The notes under the pieces were generated by a model, which was not told the origin of the DNA, did no database searches, and saw only the letters and a program-made list of their open reading frames with translations. Source: Haematobia irritans (lineage: Eukaryota > Arthropoda > Insecta > Diptera > Muscidae). From it: a DNA stretch of 64,000 bases. Below, piece by piece: positions 24,300 to 35,662 of this stretch; positions within the stretch are counted from its first letter, which is position 1, and every line of letters starts with the position of its first letter. A program made the translations under genes and the position numbers. The stretch is taken from NCBI RefSeq assembly GCF_050003625.1, contig NC_134398.1:111948145-112012144 (forward strand), given 5' to 3'.

Positions 24300-24740
24300 A
24301 CTACCATTTGGAGCAAAAACAATGGAAGATGAAGATGGGAAAATGGCAGCAGAGGGTATCAAACCATTGACGGCGTTCGATGCAAACGTGTCGTTTATGA
24401 TTTTTTGTTCCACAAATTAAAATAAGAATAAAAAGAAATTTATATCAGGGAATGACGTAGAACAATCGGTCAAAAGTTTCTCATTATTATTTACACAAAA
24501 TTTAACATCATTTGTGAGTTTTTAACAAAAAATATTGCAAATTAAAAATGAACGAACGTGTATGTATCGAACACCGTAAATGCAACTTTTGGTATGACGT
24601 CGCCCATTTTCCAATCTTCCATTGTTTTTGATTTGGAGTAACATTCAATTACGGCCTGAGTAAAAACACAAATACGTAACGGAAAGAAATATAAAAAAGC
24701 TAATAACGACATCATAAAAGTCAACTTCCACAGCAATTAG
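24300..24740. repeat. Second inverted pair of the protein-like segment
   Basis: The plus strand at 24321-24400 reads MEDEDGKMAAEGIKPLTAF. The minus strand at 24560-24625 reads MEDWKMGDVIPKVAFTVF. Both begin with AAAACAATGGAAGAT and face each other, like the pair at 23300-23670. These may be two alternative arms of one element family. Function unknown. Confidence 0.4.
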
Positions 24741-25633
24741 TAAATTCTAGAAAATGAGCCAAGACGAGCTTATTTTGTTTGGTGAGCAACTAGCTGATCG
24801 TGTATGAATGGTTCGATATGTGACCGAGTGAGGGTGCGAACGAGCAAATAGATGAATTATTTTTATTTCATAGATCGCAAAAATGCATTTTAATTGGATG
24901 AACAATTAAAATAGCCAAGTAATCGAAAAACAGTGCAACAAGCAGTTAATTCTATAATTCCGAACGCCGTCAAGGGTATCATTTATACTTATACCTAATG
25001 TATTTTGGATCAGATTGATTGTGGGCAATGGAATAATTGCATCCCACGTTGTAGAAAGAAAATATTCGTTACACTAGAAATTTAAATTGACCTAAGATAG
25101 CAGCAAACGGTAACTATTTTTTTTTTTTTTTTGGGAATGTGTGACCCATTGAATAAAAGTGGTCATATCTCGACACTAATGATTATTATGAAGTAGTTGT
25201 GTACCTTTTTAGATGTAGCACGCGCTATAGTATAGGATTTGATATGTGTAATGAATTATTTTTTGCTTTTTGTGCCATTTTTACAATTAATTTTTCACAA
25301 TAAATTCATTAAATTTAACTTTAGTTCCAAATTTGACATGCAGGTGGGGAATTTATAATGAAATCCATTATATCTTATATTCATACGCATTATGAATGTT
25401 GATTCCTGTCCAGCTGCATCCATATATTTCGATCTCTTTATTATAACTCCTGAGCACACAGAATTCGCAATTTGTACCCGATTTGTCTGCCATTTAAAGT
25501 CTAGTTCTAATTTGGAAACACAAAGAGATGTGTTAAATATGATTCATATAGATCTATACTTTGATATACAGCAGAGATCATTAATGGCTGTGCGAATATA
25601 TTTTCAGCTTAATTATAAGGAACCTCTTTTAAA
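24741..25633. other. Intergenic, no gene recognised
   Basis: No exon, terminal repeat or coding motif stands out. There is a T tract at 25119-25132. Confidence 0.35.
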
Positions 25634-25869
25634 AAGGGTGTGAAGATAAATTCGCGTTAAATTTGGTGGTTGTGTCTCGGCTAAGAAAATTAAAATTTTT
25701 GGAACGAATTTTACTTTGTGAGACGAACTTAACTTGTGGAACGCATTCAAAATTTTTTCCTAAAAAGAGGCAATTTAGTGGTGGAAAAACTGGCAAACAC
25801 CAGTTTTTTAATTAATATGTAAGAACACAAATAATGGGTACGAAAATTAGATCCTTAAATAACTTCAGA

Positions 25870-26401
25870 AGTCTTATGTACTGCATTTGAGACATAGCGT
25901 TCCCGATATCGGCTATATATAGCCCCGATATTGAATCGTTAAGATCTCGAAAACGGCTCTTGGTGAATTGAGCAGACAAAATACCAGTGGGACATACGAC
26001 GAGGATAAAAAATCAAAATTAAAAAATAAAGTCTCATGTACAGTATTTGAGATATAGTTTCGCCAGATACCGGCTATATAAAGCACCGATATTGGATCGC
26101 CCATATGTAGGAAACCGTTCGTGGTGAATTGTCCAGACAAAATGCCAATGGGATGTACTGACGAGGATAAAAAATCAAAATTAAAAAATAAAATGTCTCA
26201 TGTACAAAATTTGAAATATAACGTCACCGATTCGGATATATAGCCCCGATCACCTACATCTGCAAACCGTTCGTGGTGAATTGACCAGACAAAATGCCAG
26301 TGTGACATACTAACGAGGATAAAAAAATCAAAAGTCTCATGTACAGTTTTTGAGATATAGTTTCGCCAGATATCGGCTATATATAGCACCGATGTTGGAT
26401 C
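25870..26401. repeat. Tandem array, inverted relatives of the 164-bp unit
   Basis: About three units, each with GGCTATATATAGC-type palindrome, a GATATTGAATCG-like segment and GAATTGACCAGACAAAATGC, run in the opposite orientation to the array at 13900. The units are more diverged here. Confidence 0.75.
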
Positions 26402-26409
26402 GCCCATAT

Positions 26410-27836
26410 CAGAGATCTGCAACGAGTATGATAAAGTCTACTCAATCATCTCTTAAAAAAACGAATACAATCACTCATGTGCATAGAAAAAACGAGTTCG
26501 TTCGACCCGCTCAAACTACAACAAAAATGTTGTGATTTCAAAATGTATTGATTGAAGAACTTTGTTACAATCAAACAAATCATACGCTTGTGTTGGTTAG
26601 GAGGTTGTGAATGATTATACCGAACGGGACGCTCAATTTCAGTGAACATGATTGGTATGATTTTGTTGTGTTTGATTTGATTTGATTTGATCAACATAGA
26701 AATGAACGAGCCTGAATAAAATCAAGCAACATAAACTTCAATAAATTAGCACAGATTTAGAAAACAAAAGCCCTTTTATTTCATTTGGTTTTATGACTTA
26801 ATTCTATGATAAGGAACTTCGTGAAATTAAATACACACACATTTTTTTTATTCAATCACGAAAATCATAGTATCAATCATTATTTTAATTGGACATTAAA
26901 AAAATACTTGATTAAAAAATTAATTGATTTCATTAACAAATTTCAACTAATTTTTTAATTGATTAAATTAAAACTTTAATTGATGTTGATTGTTTGAAAT
27001 AAATTTTTAGTTAAAAATGAAAAAAAATCCATAACCTTTTTATTGACTTCCGAGTTTGATTAACAAGTTAAATGTATCAATTCATTAATTAAACATTTTA
27101 AAATTTTCAATCATTGACGTAGTGCTTCTATCTTGATTAAAAATTAATCGTATTAATTTATTAATTGAAAAATTTTTCAACTTCAATCAACTTTTTAATT
27201 GGAAATATTTTGGTGATAGATTTTTCTGTTTTTACAAGTGTAAAAAATAAATACATTTTTATGCAGGTGGATTTTACGATTTTAGGTATTAAAATATTTA
27301 TATAAAGAATTCAAAAACATTATGCTTTCAGCATATTCGTCCATTTTAAGCAAAACAAAAACTAACAGGTGTTTGTTAGTTGTTTTTAGTTCACGCGAAA
27401 GACAATAAACTTGAGGAAGATAGGAAATTGCCTGCGTCATACCAAATGTTGCATTTACCGCGTTAGTTCAATAAATGTTTGTAATTTTTAATTTTTTTCC
27501 TTTTTATTTTTTAAATAAAAATTTAATTTTCTTAATGAAACAATGTTAAATTTTAGGCAACAACAAAAAAATTACATTTTCCCCTCTATGGAAATTTATC
27601 TATAATCTTTGCGTTGAACAATCAAATGTCCCGAACAAACTCGATTGAAAACAAAAATTCACTCTCGTTCATTCAATTCCAAACAGCGTGTTTGATCATC
27701 CAAATGAATGGAACCAGTGATTCGAACTGAGTGTTTGATCGAGATCAATACAACATCGTTCACTCTCGCTCATAGAACCAAACAAAAGCATAAACATAAA
27801 TCGATTGAAAAATGATGTAACTCGTGCAGTTCTCTG
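26410..27836. mobile_element. hAT-type element with perfect 8-bp duplication
   Basis: It begins CAGAGATCTGCAACGAGT and ends with ACTCGTGCAGTTCTCTG. The duplication GCCCATAT is exact (26402-26409 and 27837-27844). The host site without insertion reads GCCCATATCTAGGAAACCG in neighbouring array units. The interior holds a TTAATTG-type miniature element (26834-27232) and a copy of the GACAATAAACTTGAG segment (27400-27590). No transposase is seen, so it is non-autonomous. Confidence 0.85.
26834..27232. mobile_element. TTAATTG-rich miniature element, fourth copy
   Basis: TA at 26832-26833 precedes CACACACATTTTTTTTATTC. The right end TTTTTCTGTTTTTA is degraded. Palindromic TTAATTGATT words fill the interior. 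Confidence 0.55.
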
Positions 27837-28350
27837 GCCCATATCTAGGAAACCGTTCGTGGTGAATTGACCAGACAAAATGACAGTGGGACATACTAAA
27901 AAATAAAAAAACCAAATTAACAAATCAAAAAGTTTCATGTACAGATATCGGCTGTTAGAGAATTGTACTGTAACATTTCTACCACCAAACAAAAACGAAA
28001 ATGAAACATACACGGATGAAAAAGACTGTTTTTCATATGTTTGGCTATAAACATTATATGTTTGGAACACAAATTTTTAAACACAATATTTTTGAGCGCA
28101 AGCATATAATGTTCATAAACTAGCCTAACATGTTTGGGACATATATGTTAATATGTTAGAACATATTATGTTTGGGACATAAAATGTTTGTAAATATAAT
28201 ATGCTTGGATGCAAACATATATTAATTTAGAAATAGCCTATAAACATATATGTGTTTAGTAGCTTGGAGCGCTATTTAACAGGGAGCGATATTGAATTAA
28301 GTTGGTGGTTGTTGCTTGTTATTACAAAATTAACATTTTATTTTTCCTTG

Positions 28351-28540
28351 GACAATTGATCAGCTACTTCTTTGATCCTTACAAACTGTGTGGTCCGCTG
28401 TTCGAATCCACGTCCGGCAAAACATAAAATTAAAATAAAAAAATCATAAAATTGAATAATTTCTTCTACAATGTTTGTATTACAGAAAAAGGTGCTAAGA
28501 ACTAAAAAACCTCGTGGAAGTGAGAAAGATGTGAGGGAAT
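28351..28540 (+). mobile_element. tRNA-derived SINE, copy 2
   Basis: ATTGATCAGCTACTTC is followed by the B-box-like GTTCGAATCCA, then the shared body (AATTTCTTCTACAATG, AGAACTAAAAAACCTCGTGG) to the rosa insertion site. It matches the copies at 9677 and 50210. Confidence 0.6.
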
Positions 28541-28543
28541 ATA

Positions 28544-29469
28544 AAGGGTGATTCTTTTGAGGTTAGGATTTTTATGCATTAGTATTTGACAGATCACGTG
28601 GGATTTCAGACATGGTGTCAAAGAGAAAGATGCTCAGTACATTTCATCATGAATAGACTTACTAACGAGCCACAACGTCGAATTTTCAGTGAATGGGCCC
28701 TAGAAAAGTTGGCAGAAAATCCGCTTTTTTATCGACAAATTTTGTTCAGAGATGAGGCTCATTTCTGGTTGAATGGCTACGTAAATAAGCAAAATTGCCG
28801 CATTTGGAGTGAAGAGCAACCAGAAGCCGTTCAAGAACTGTCCATGCATCCCGAAAAATGCACTGTTTGGTGTGGTTTGTACGCTGGTGGAATCATTGGA
28901 CCGTATTTTTTCAAAGATGCTGTTGGACGCAACGTTACGGTGAATGGCGATCGCTATCGTTCGATGCTAACAAACTTTTTGTTGCCAAAAATGGAAGAAC
29001 TGAACTTGGTTGACATGTGGTTTCAACAAGATGGCGCTACATGCCACACAGCTCGCGATTCTATGGCCATTTTGAGGGAAAACTTCGGAGAACAATTCAT
29101 CTCAAGAAATGGACCGGTAAGTTGGCCACCAAGATCATGCGATTTGACGCCTTTAGACTATTTTTTGTGGGGCTACGTCAAGTCTAAAGTCTACAGAAAT
29201 AAGCCAGCAACTATTCCAGCTTTGGAAGACAAGATTTCCGAAGAAATTCGGGCTATTCCGGCCGAAATGCTCGAAAAAGTTGCCCAAAATTGGACTTTCC
29301 GAATGGACCACCTAAGACGCAGCCGCGGTCAACATTTAAATGAAATTATCTTCAAAAAGTAAATGTCATGGACCAATCTAACGTTTCAAATAAAGAACCG
29401 ATGAGATTTTGCAAATTTTATGCGTTTTTTTTTAAAAAAAAGTTATCAAGCTCTTAACAAATCACCCTT
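28544..29469 (+). mobile_element. rosa-type mariner, copy A (926 bp, internal deletion)
   Basis: AAGGGTGATTCTTTTGAGG and AACAAATCACCCTT form the ends, with TA outside (28542-28543 and 29470-29471). The projected full length, from combining the other copies, is about 1.3 kb, so about 380 bp are missing. The left flank is the SINE tail; the same TA is occupied in the repeat at 50411 by an oppositely oriented copy. Confidence 0.9.
28649..29362 (+). pseudogene. rosa transposase, catalytic half only, open frame
   Basis: The frame runs 237 codons from MNRLTNE straight into PQRRIFSEWALEKLAENP, skipping the helix-turn-helix DNA-binding region present in the copy at 62200-63096. The catalytic triad is intact: [19 protein letters not shown], and TPLDYFLWG. 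The second and third aspartates are 41 residues apart (DD41D), the signature of the rosa group first known from tephritid flies. Without its DNA-binding half it is unlikely to transpose, but it could make a truncated protein. The serine before the first aspartate in the other copies is arginine here. Confidence 0.9.
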
Positions 29470-29525
29470 TACAATTAGGCAGAAACAAAATTTTGAGCAT
29501 TCAGGTCGAAAACCTATGTTGTTAG

Positions 29526-32500
29526 ATGTGTGTGAAGATAAATTCGAATTTGAAATTTGCAGCAAAAACTTAGCCGAGACACAAACCAGCACCAAAAATA
29601 TTTTTCAAATTCGAATTTAGAATTTCAAATTCGAATTTGGACTTTTAGTATTTGGCTTATTATGCAAAAACTAAGCCGCGTCTTCATTAAAGTCTTCATT
29701 AGAAAAGTATTTGTGAAAAACGAAAATTTGAAAACAAAATTTTCAACAAATTTTTACAACGGACCCACTGTGCCAAAACTAAGCCGCGTGCGATATAGAG
29801 ACTAGGCTCATTGGAAAGGGCTAGAGCTCAGCTTTCATAATCACAAAAGTCTTCATTAGAAAAGTATTTGTGAAAAGCGGAAATTTGAAAATGCTTTTTC
29901 AACAAATTTTTACAATGAGTAGAGACTCGGCTCATTGGAAAGGGATTGAGCTCAGCTTTCATAATCACAAAAGTCTTCATTAGAAAAGTATTTATGAAAA
30001 GCGGAAATTTGAAAATGCTTTTTCAACAAATTTTTACAACGGAGCCCACTGTGCCAAAACTAAGCCGCGTGCGATATACAGACTAGGCTCATTGGAAAGG
30101 GCTTGAGCTCAGCTTTCATAAACGCAAAAGTCTTCATTAGAAAAGTATTTGTGAAAAGCGGAAATTTGAAAATGTTTTTTCAAGAAATTTTTACAACGGA
30201 GCCCACTGTGCCAAAACTAAGCTGCGTGCGGTATAGAGACTAGGCTCATTGGAAAGGGCTTGAGCTCAGCTTTCACTTCCACAAAAGTCTTCATTAGAAA
30301 AGTATTTGTGAAAAGCGTAAATTTGAAAATGCTTTTTCAAGAAATTTTTACAACCGAGCCCACTGTGCCAAAACTAAGCCGCGTGCGGTATAAAGACTAG
30401 GCTCATTGGAAAGGGCTTGAGCTCAGCTTTCAGACCCACAATAGTCTTCACCATATAGATATAATTAAATTTTAAAGTTTTATTTAAATGTTAAAAAAAT
30501 CTCTATATTGTCAATGTTCTTTTTGGTATACACACAAAAATTTTTTTCTGATTCAATCACGATATTAATTGATACATTTAATTATTTAATTGAAATTTCT
30601 TAAATCACGAAAATGACATTAAAAACATTAATTGAAGTCAAGAGCAAATTTGAATTAATTTTTTAAATGACTAAATTAAAAATTTAATTGATGTTGATTG
30701 CAAAACTCAATTAATTTTGTTCATTAAAAAGTTAATTGTATCAACTAGTTTTTTACTTAAAAATTTTAAGATTATTAATTAATTTAATGTTTCCATCTTG
30801 ATAAAAAAGTTATTTGTACCAATTAATTTATTGAAAAATTTTCAACTTCTATCACCTTTTTCAAAAGAAATGTGTTGAAGATATTTCTTCTGCGTAGGAC
30901 TCATAATTTGGGAACAGCTGATATTTATCAATAAACTTTTAGGTTCAATGCGTTTGTATGCGAAAAAAAAAAAACAAAATATTGATATATCGCAAAATTA
31001 ATTGATCCAATCAATTCTTAATTAAAGTTTTTTTTATCACGAAAATGATAATATCAATCATCTATAACAACTAAAAATTAGTTGTTCCAATTCAATTTTG
31101 CAATTGATTTTTATTTTAACTAAATAAATAATGAAATCAATTAAATTGTGATGAAATAGATTTTAAATTAAATTATTAATTAAAATTTTAATTTAAAATA
31201 TATATACGTGATGAAGATTTTGTTGATTCGCGCTTCGGATTCCCAAATTTAATTAATTCAATTAAATCCAATTGATTCAATTAAAAGTGCAATTGATTAC
31301 GATAGCAAAACACAAATTTGTAGTTTAGTTTATTTATTGCCTCACATACAACAAGATTTATAATCTTATAATTATAGTATGTGACATAAAATATATGAAG
31401 TTATCTGCGTTGCTTATGCGTTGAATAACGGGAGGGTGAGAAAAAAAGTAAACAAAATTTTTTGTGCAAAAGCCTAAAAATTAATTAAAAACTCATAGCA
31501 GTCCATACACAGAAAAAAAATACTTGCAATTGATTCAACAAATTTCTTAATTGAAATAAAAATCAATCACAAAGGTTAATTGCATCACTTAATTATTTAA
31601 TTGACTTTGGAGATTGCTACTATCATTTCTATGATTGAAGACATTTCTACTAAAAAAAGTAATTGGATCAATTACTTTTGTGATTGAATAAAAAAATATT
31701 TTTTTCTGTGTATGAACATAATATGTCTTTTCCGATTACAATTGGTGTTGGACTTTTTCTGGGATTTGTGAATATGATAACATTTGTACAGAAACTATAA
31801 TAATTGTTTGTACTAAATTTTCAATTATAATTTTAATTGCACAGAATTTTTTTCTGATTAAATGATACAATTAATTTGCTAATTGAAATTGCTTTAATCA
31901 CGATAGTATTAATCATAGAAGTAATTAGAAATAAAAAATATTCTTGGTTAAAAAAGCAATTGTTTGCTTCGGCACTTTCAGTTAAGTTTTAATTGCTTCA
32001 ATTAAAAATTTGATTGATTTTGGTAGAAAACTCAATTTTTTATTAGAGACAATCAATTGTATAATTTTCTATTATTTATTTATTTTTATTTTTTTACCAG
32101 TCGAAGAAATATTTTTTTGCAATTGTTTAAGAGTTTATATTTGTTATATTTATTATAATTTGTTATATTATATATATTTGTTATATTATATTTATTATAG
32201 TCTTAAATTATTAATGAACTGCCAATTGAATTAAAAAATGAAAATAATATACATTTCTTAAAAAAAGCGCTCATTTTGTATGTAAAAGAAAATGTTGAAC
32301 CTGCTTCGTAATGTCAAATTACCAAATTAAATAAACACAATAATATCAACTTTAATTTAATAATTTAACGAAGTATTGTTTAAAATTATGCATGTTATGC
32401 TAAATAAATAAATTGGGTTTATTTATTTTCAATTTGATATTTCTTTTTAAATTTTATTTTCCAATTTGCGCTTTTCACAAATACTTTTCTAATGAAGACT

Positions 32501-33342
32501 TTCGTGGGTATGAAAGCTGAGCTCAAGCCCTTTCCAATGAGCCTAGTCTCTATATCGCACGCGGCTTAGTTTTGGCACAGTGGGCTCCGTTGTAAAAATT
32601 TGTTGAAAATTTTGTTTTCAAATTTTCGCTTTTCACAAATACTTTTCTAATGAAGACTTTTGTGATTATGAAAGCTGAGCTCAAGCCCTTTCCAATGAGC
32701 CTACTCTCTATATCGCACGCGGCTCAGTTTTGGCCCAGTGGGCTCCGTTGTAAAAATTTGTTGAAAAAGCATTTTCAAATTTCCGCTTTTCACAAATACT
32801 TTTCTAATGAAGACTTTTGTGATTGTGAAAGCTGAGCTCAAGCCCTTTCCAATGAGCCTAGTTTCTATACCGCACGCGGCTTAGTTTTGGCACAGTGGGC
32901 TCCGTTGTAAAAATTTCTTGAAAAAGCATTTTCAAATTTCCGCTTTTCACAAATACTTTTCTAATGAAGACTTCTGTGATTATGAAAGCTGAGCTCAAGC
33001 CCTTTCCAATGAGCCTAGTCTCTACACCGCACGCGGCTTAGTTTTGGCACAGTGGGCTCGGTTGTAAAAATTTCTTGAAAAAGCATTTTCAAATTTTCGC
33101 TTTTCACAAATACTTTTCTAATGAAGACTTTTGTGTTTATGAAAGCTGAGCTCAAGCCCTTTCCAATGAGCCTACTCTCTATATCGCACGCGGCTTAGTT
33201 TTTAAATAATAAGCCAAATACTAAAAATCCAAATTCGAATTTGAAATCCTAAATTCGAATTTGAAAATACTTTTGGTGCAGGTTTGTGTCTCGGCTAAGT
33301 TTTTGCTGCAAATTTCAAATTCGAATTTATCTTCACACCCAT
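29526..33342. mobile_element. Foldback element, subfamily A, copy 2
   Basis: Starts ATGTGTGTGAAGATAAATTC and ends ATTTATCTTCACACCCAT. The left arm (29526-30450) holds about five units of roughly 157 bp and the right arm (32460-33342) about four, in inverse orientation, with CCAAAACTAAGCCGCGTGCG in most. The core of about 2 kb is TTAATTG-rich. Unlike copies at 2228 and 12946, the flanks (TTGTTAG and GAGCAAAAC) do not form a 9-bp duplication, so one side has been rearranged. Confidence 0.8.
30529..31720. repeat. TTAATTG-type miniature elements inside the foldback core
   Basis: TACACACAAAAATTTTTTTC at 30529 and TTTTTTTCTGTGTATG near 31700, plus TACACAGAAAAAAAATAC near 31507, are typical ends of the family. 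The number of separate insertions is unclear. Confidence 0.45.
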
Positions 33343-33758
33343 GAGCAAAACGAACGCCACTAAAAAAAATCGTATTGTTTTTCCTTCCAAAAACCAGTTT
33401 GTTAAGAACATTCAACTACAAAAACAATATATTGTTGCTTGGTACGTATAAGGATACTTATAGGTACCACGCCTGCGTCAAACATCAGGGCCACTAGTAT
33501 ACTAATCAAAAATTTTAACATTATCTGTATCCTATTAAAAATTAAATAAAACTCTATATTTACAACCAAATGTTTATATATGCAATTTGTGCATTATAGA
33601 AGAGTCCACCTACAGTAAATGATCGAAAAATATCGTAGGGATAACCTCTCTACCATCCTTTTTTTATTGTAGGTCCCACGGGACCTCATCACGCTGGTAT
33701 CGCTTCCAGTGTTATCACATACACAAGGGTTAAAGTAAGAAAAATTTATTTGGATTCA
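33343..33758. other. Intergenic, no gene seen
   Basis: A+T-rich DNA with no recognised feature. The short inverted pair at 33672-33690 (AGGTCCCACGGGACCT) is a 16-base perfect palindrome. Confidence 0.35.
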
Positions 33759-34117
33759 GTAGTACTTTAATAAAAAACGTAAATATTGCCAATAATTTTC
33801 TTAACTGATTTCATTTTTAATTTGATTAACCCCCAATTTTCATAAGATTATAGCAAATTTTATCGAAAGTGTATATCACCTATAATTTCGTTATTTTTGA
33901 TTGGATGGCCCATGCGAACTGTGTGTAACATATTATGTGAATCCACTTTTGTACCCACTATTGAAAAATTTTGGTAAATTGGATATCGCACTACTACAGT
34001 ATTTTGAGTTTTATTTAGAGGAATAAGAATAACCTTACAAATATAGCAACCTTTCTTGCTCCATACTTCTTTTTGTGCGGCTTTTTTAAAATGTCCGAAA
34101 ATTTGGGATACCAAATC
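33759..34117 (-). pseudogene. Processed-pseudogene-like sequence, copy 2
   Basis: The minus-strand frame (SQIFGHFKKAAQKEVW, later VILIPLNKTQNTVVVRYP and HPIKNNEIIGDIHFR) lacks an ATG and is preceded by a stop, so it looks 5'-truncated. The final codons and about 120 bp of 3' sequence match 13686-13880. Composition is that of a small soluble, basic protein. I do not recognise the family. It may be a real terminal exon whose retrocopy lies at 13.7 kb. Confidence 0.5.
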
Positions 34118-34660
34118 CCATTCTTAACTACTAACGTTTATAGGCATTGGATATGCAAATCCATTTGCTTTCCTTGCTCTACATCATATTTAATAGAAGT
34201 TACTATGTCATTCAGCTATTGTTGACCCACCAATACCATAATTGCCCCAATTTGTAAATTAGCTTTGTTATTAGGCATAAACATCGTCGACAACAAGCAC
34301 ATTTACCAATCGAACATCTCGCAACAACAACCCACATTCCATTAAATCAATTAATTATGAGCCGCATTATTTAATTGTTAATGCTTTGAACAATTGAAAC
34401 GACAATAAACATTTCGATTGCTACCCATTTAAACTTGCGTAGGGGTCCACACTTTGAGTTACTTTTATCAATAGGGGTTCGTTCAAATAAAGCTCTGTAT
34501 ATTTATGACAGCAGAAGGGAGATTGCAATGGACAGATAGACTACAATGTGTGACTCTTGTGTCCGCCTGCGAAATGAGATCGATCACAAGAGAGTTGTAG
34601 CATTCATTGAGTGTCGCAAAATTGGCATTTTTATTTATAGATAAACATTAAACGATCTGA
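34118..34660. other. Intergenic, nothing recognised
   Basis: No exon or repeat boundary is supported up to the BEL fragment. Confidence 0.3.
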
Positions 34661-34669
34661 ATTGAATAG

Positions 34670-34866
34670 AAGTTCATTCCTCCCAGGTCGCCACATTTCG
34701 GTGGTGTCTGGGAGGTGTTATTTTTACGGAGCTGTTGGACTTAACACTCTAACCTTCGATGAGCTAAGGGCATTGGTATGCCAAATATAGGCAATTTTGA
34801 ATTCCCGTCCACTGCGCCTAATTTCGGAAGATCCAGATGATTTGGATGTATTGACGTCCATGGCGA
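34670..34866 (+). pseudogene. BEL/Pao integrase fragment
   Basis: Two adjoining frames read FIPPRSPHFGGVWEV and then LTFDELRALV plus AILNSRPLRLISEDPDDLD. These are the hallmark end of the integrase catalytic core of BEL/Pao LTR retrotransposons. A frame change near 34735 and a stop inside the second block disable it. No LTR was found nearby. Confidence 0.75.
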
Positions 34867-35439
34867 AAATGGAGTACATCATACCTATTCGCGTAAATTA
34901 GTGCGAACCAATTACATGTTAACAAAAAAATAATTAATGTCAAAATAAAACTAAAATCATTTACTAACATTTTTATTTTATATATCAATGTTTGTACTTA
35001 TGTATTTTTTTCTCAGTATATACTCAGCAATAGATATTTATGTTGTCGCTCACTTGATTTGCAATGTTCTAAAACAAAACATACTATCATTGTAAACATA
35101 CATACACCTACTTACTTAAATATTTATTCCAAATGACAAACAAATTAGGTGAGCAACGAACATACAAACAACATCATCGGCTTTGTTTTTAACTTCAAAG
35201 CTTAGATTAAATATGTAAACTTTTAAAGATTTTCAAACATTATGTTGTAATTTAACGAGGCCAAGGTGTAACTTACATGCATAAAAAATTCTAATGAGAG
35301 ATTAGAGAAATTTTTGAATATTCCAATGAATTTTGAAATTGGGTATTGAGATCAGACTGAAAATTATTCTTTCTTTCTGTTTTTGGCTGCTGAACAATTT
35401 TAATCGCGAATAGGTTTTTTGTTTCTTTTCGAAGACAAT

Positions 35440-35662
35440 TCTTTAACAATACCTTTCATTATTACAAGGACGCTCAAAGTGGCAAACTAAAGGCGAAGGA
35501 ATTTCACCAGGATGTATGGTTCTTGTTAAAGACCACAATTTACCCCCGCTAGAATGGCAAATAAGACGTATAACAGAAATCATAAATGGAAAAGATAATG
35601 TCGTTCGAGTTTTAAATGTGCGAACTAACTGTGGAATTTTCAAAAGAGCTGTCAACTAAGAG
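35440..35662 (+). pseudogene. BEL/Pao integrase C-terminal fragment
   Basis: The frame reads ISPGCMVLVKDHNLPPLEWQ, then RRITEIINGKDNVVRVLNV. This is the domain after the integrase core in BEL/Pao polyproteins (VGDLVLIK..NLPP..W..GRV-like). It probably belongs to the same dead copy as 34670-34866, separated by about 570 bp of unrelated A+T-rich DNA. Confidence 0.75.

Larger units (their letters stand above)
25634..27954. mobile_element. Foldback element, subfamily B, copy 2 (one arm)
   Basis: AAGGGTGTGAAGATAAATTC at 25634 and the next 170 bp match the outer arm of the element at 12946. Inverted tandem units follow (25870-26401), then a hAT-type insertion (26410-27836), then a further unit fragment to 27954. 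The right terminus is absent and no target duplication can be read. Confidence 0.75.
28011..29525. mobile_element. TA-flanked AAACATAT-rich element, copy 1 (right end lost)
   Basis: TA (28009-28010) precedes CACGGATGAAAAAGACTG, the same end as the copy starting at 49876. The interior repeats ATATGTTTGGGACATA-like words, then a SINE (28351-28540) and a rosa mariner (28544-29469). The element is cut at 29525 by the foldback element and its right terminus is not found afterwards. Confidence 0.7.

Noticed and set aside
25392..25643. An 83-codon gene ahead of the foldback element
   Set aside because: Composition is weak, no splice signals or motifs, and the last codons enter the foldback terminus.
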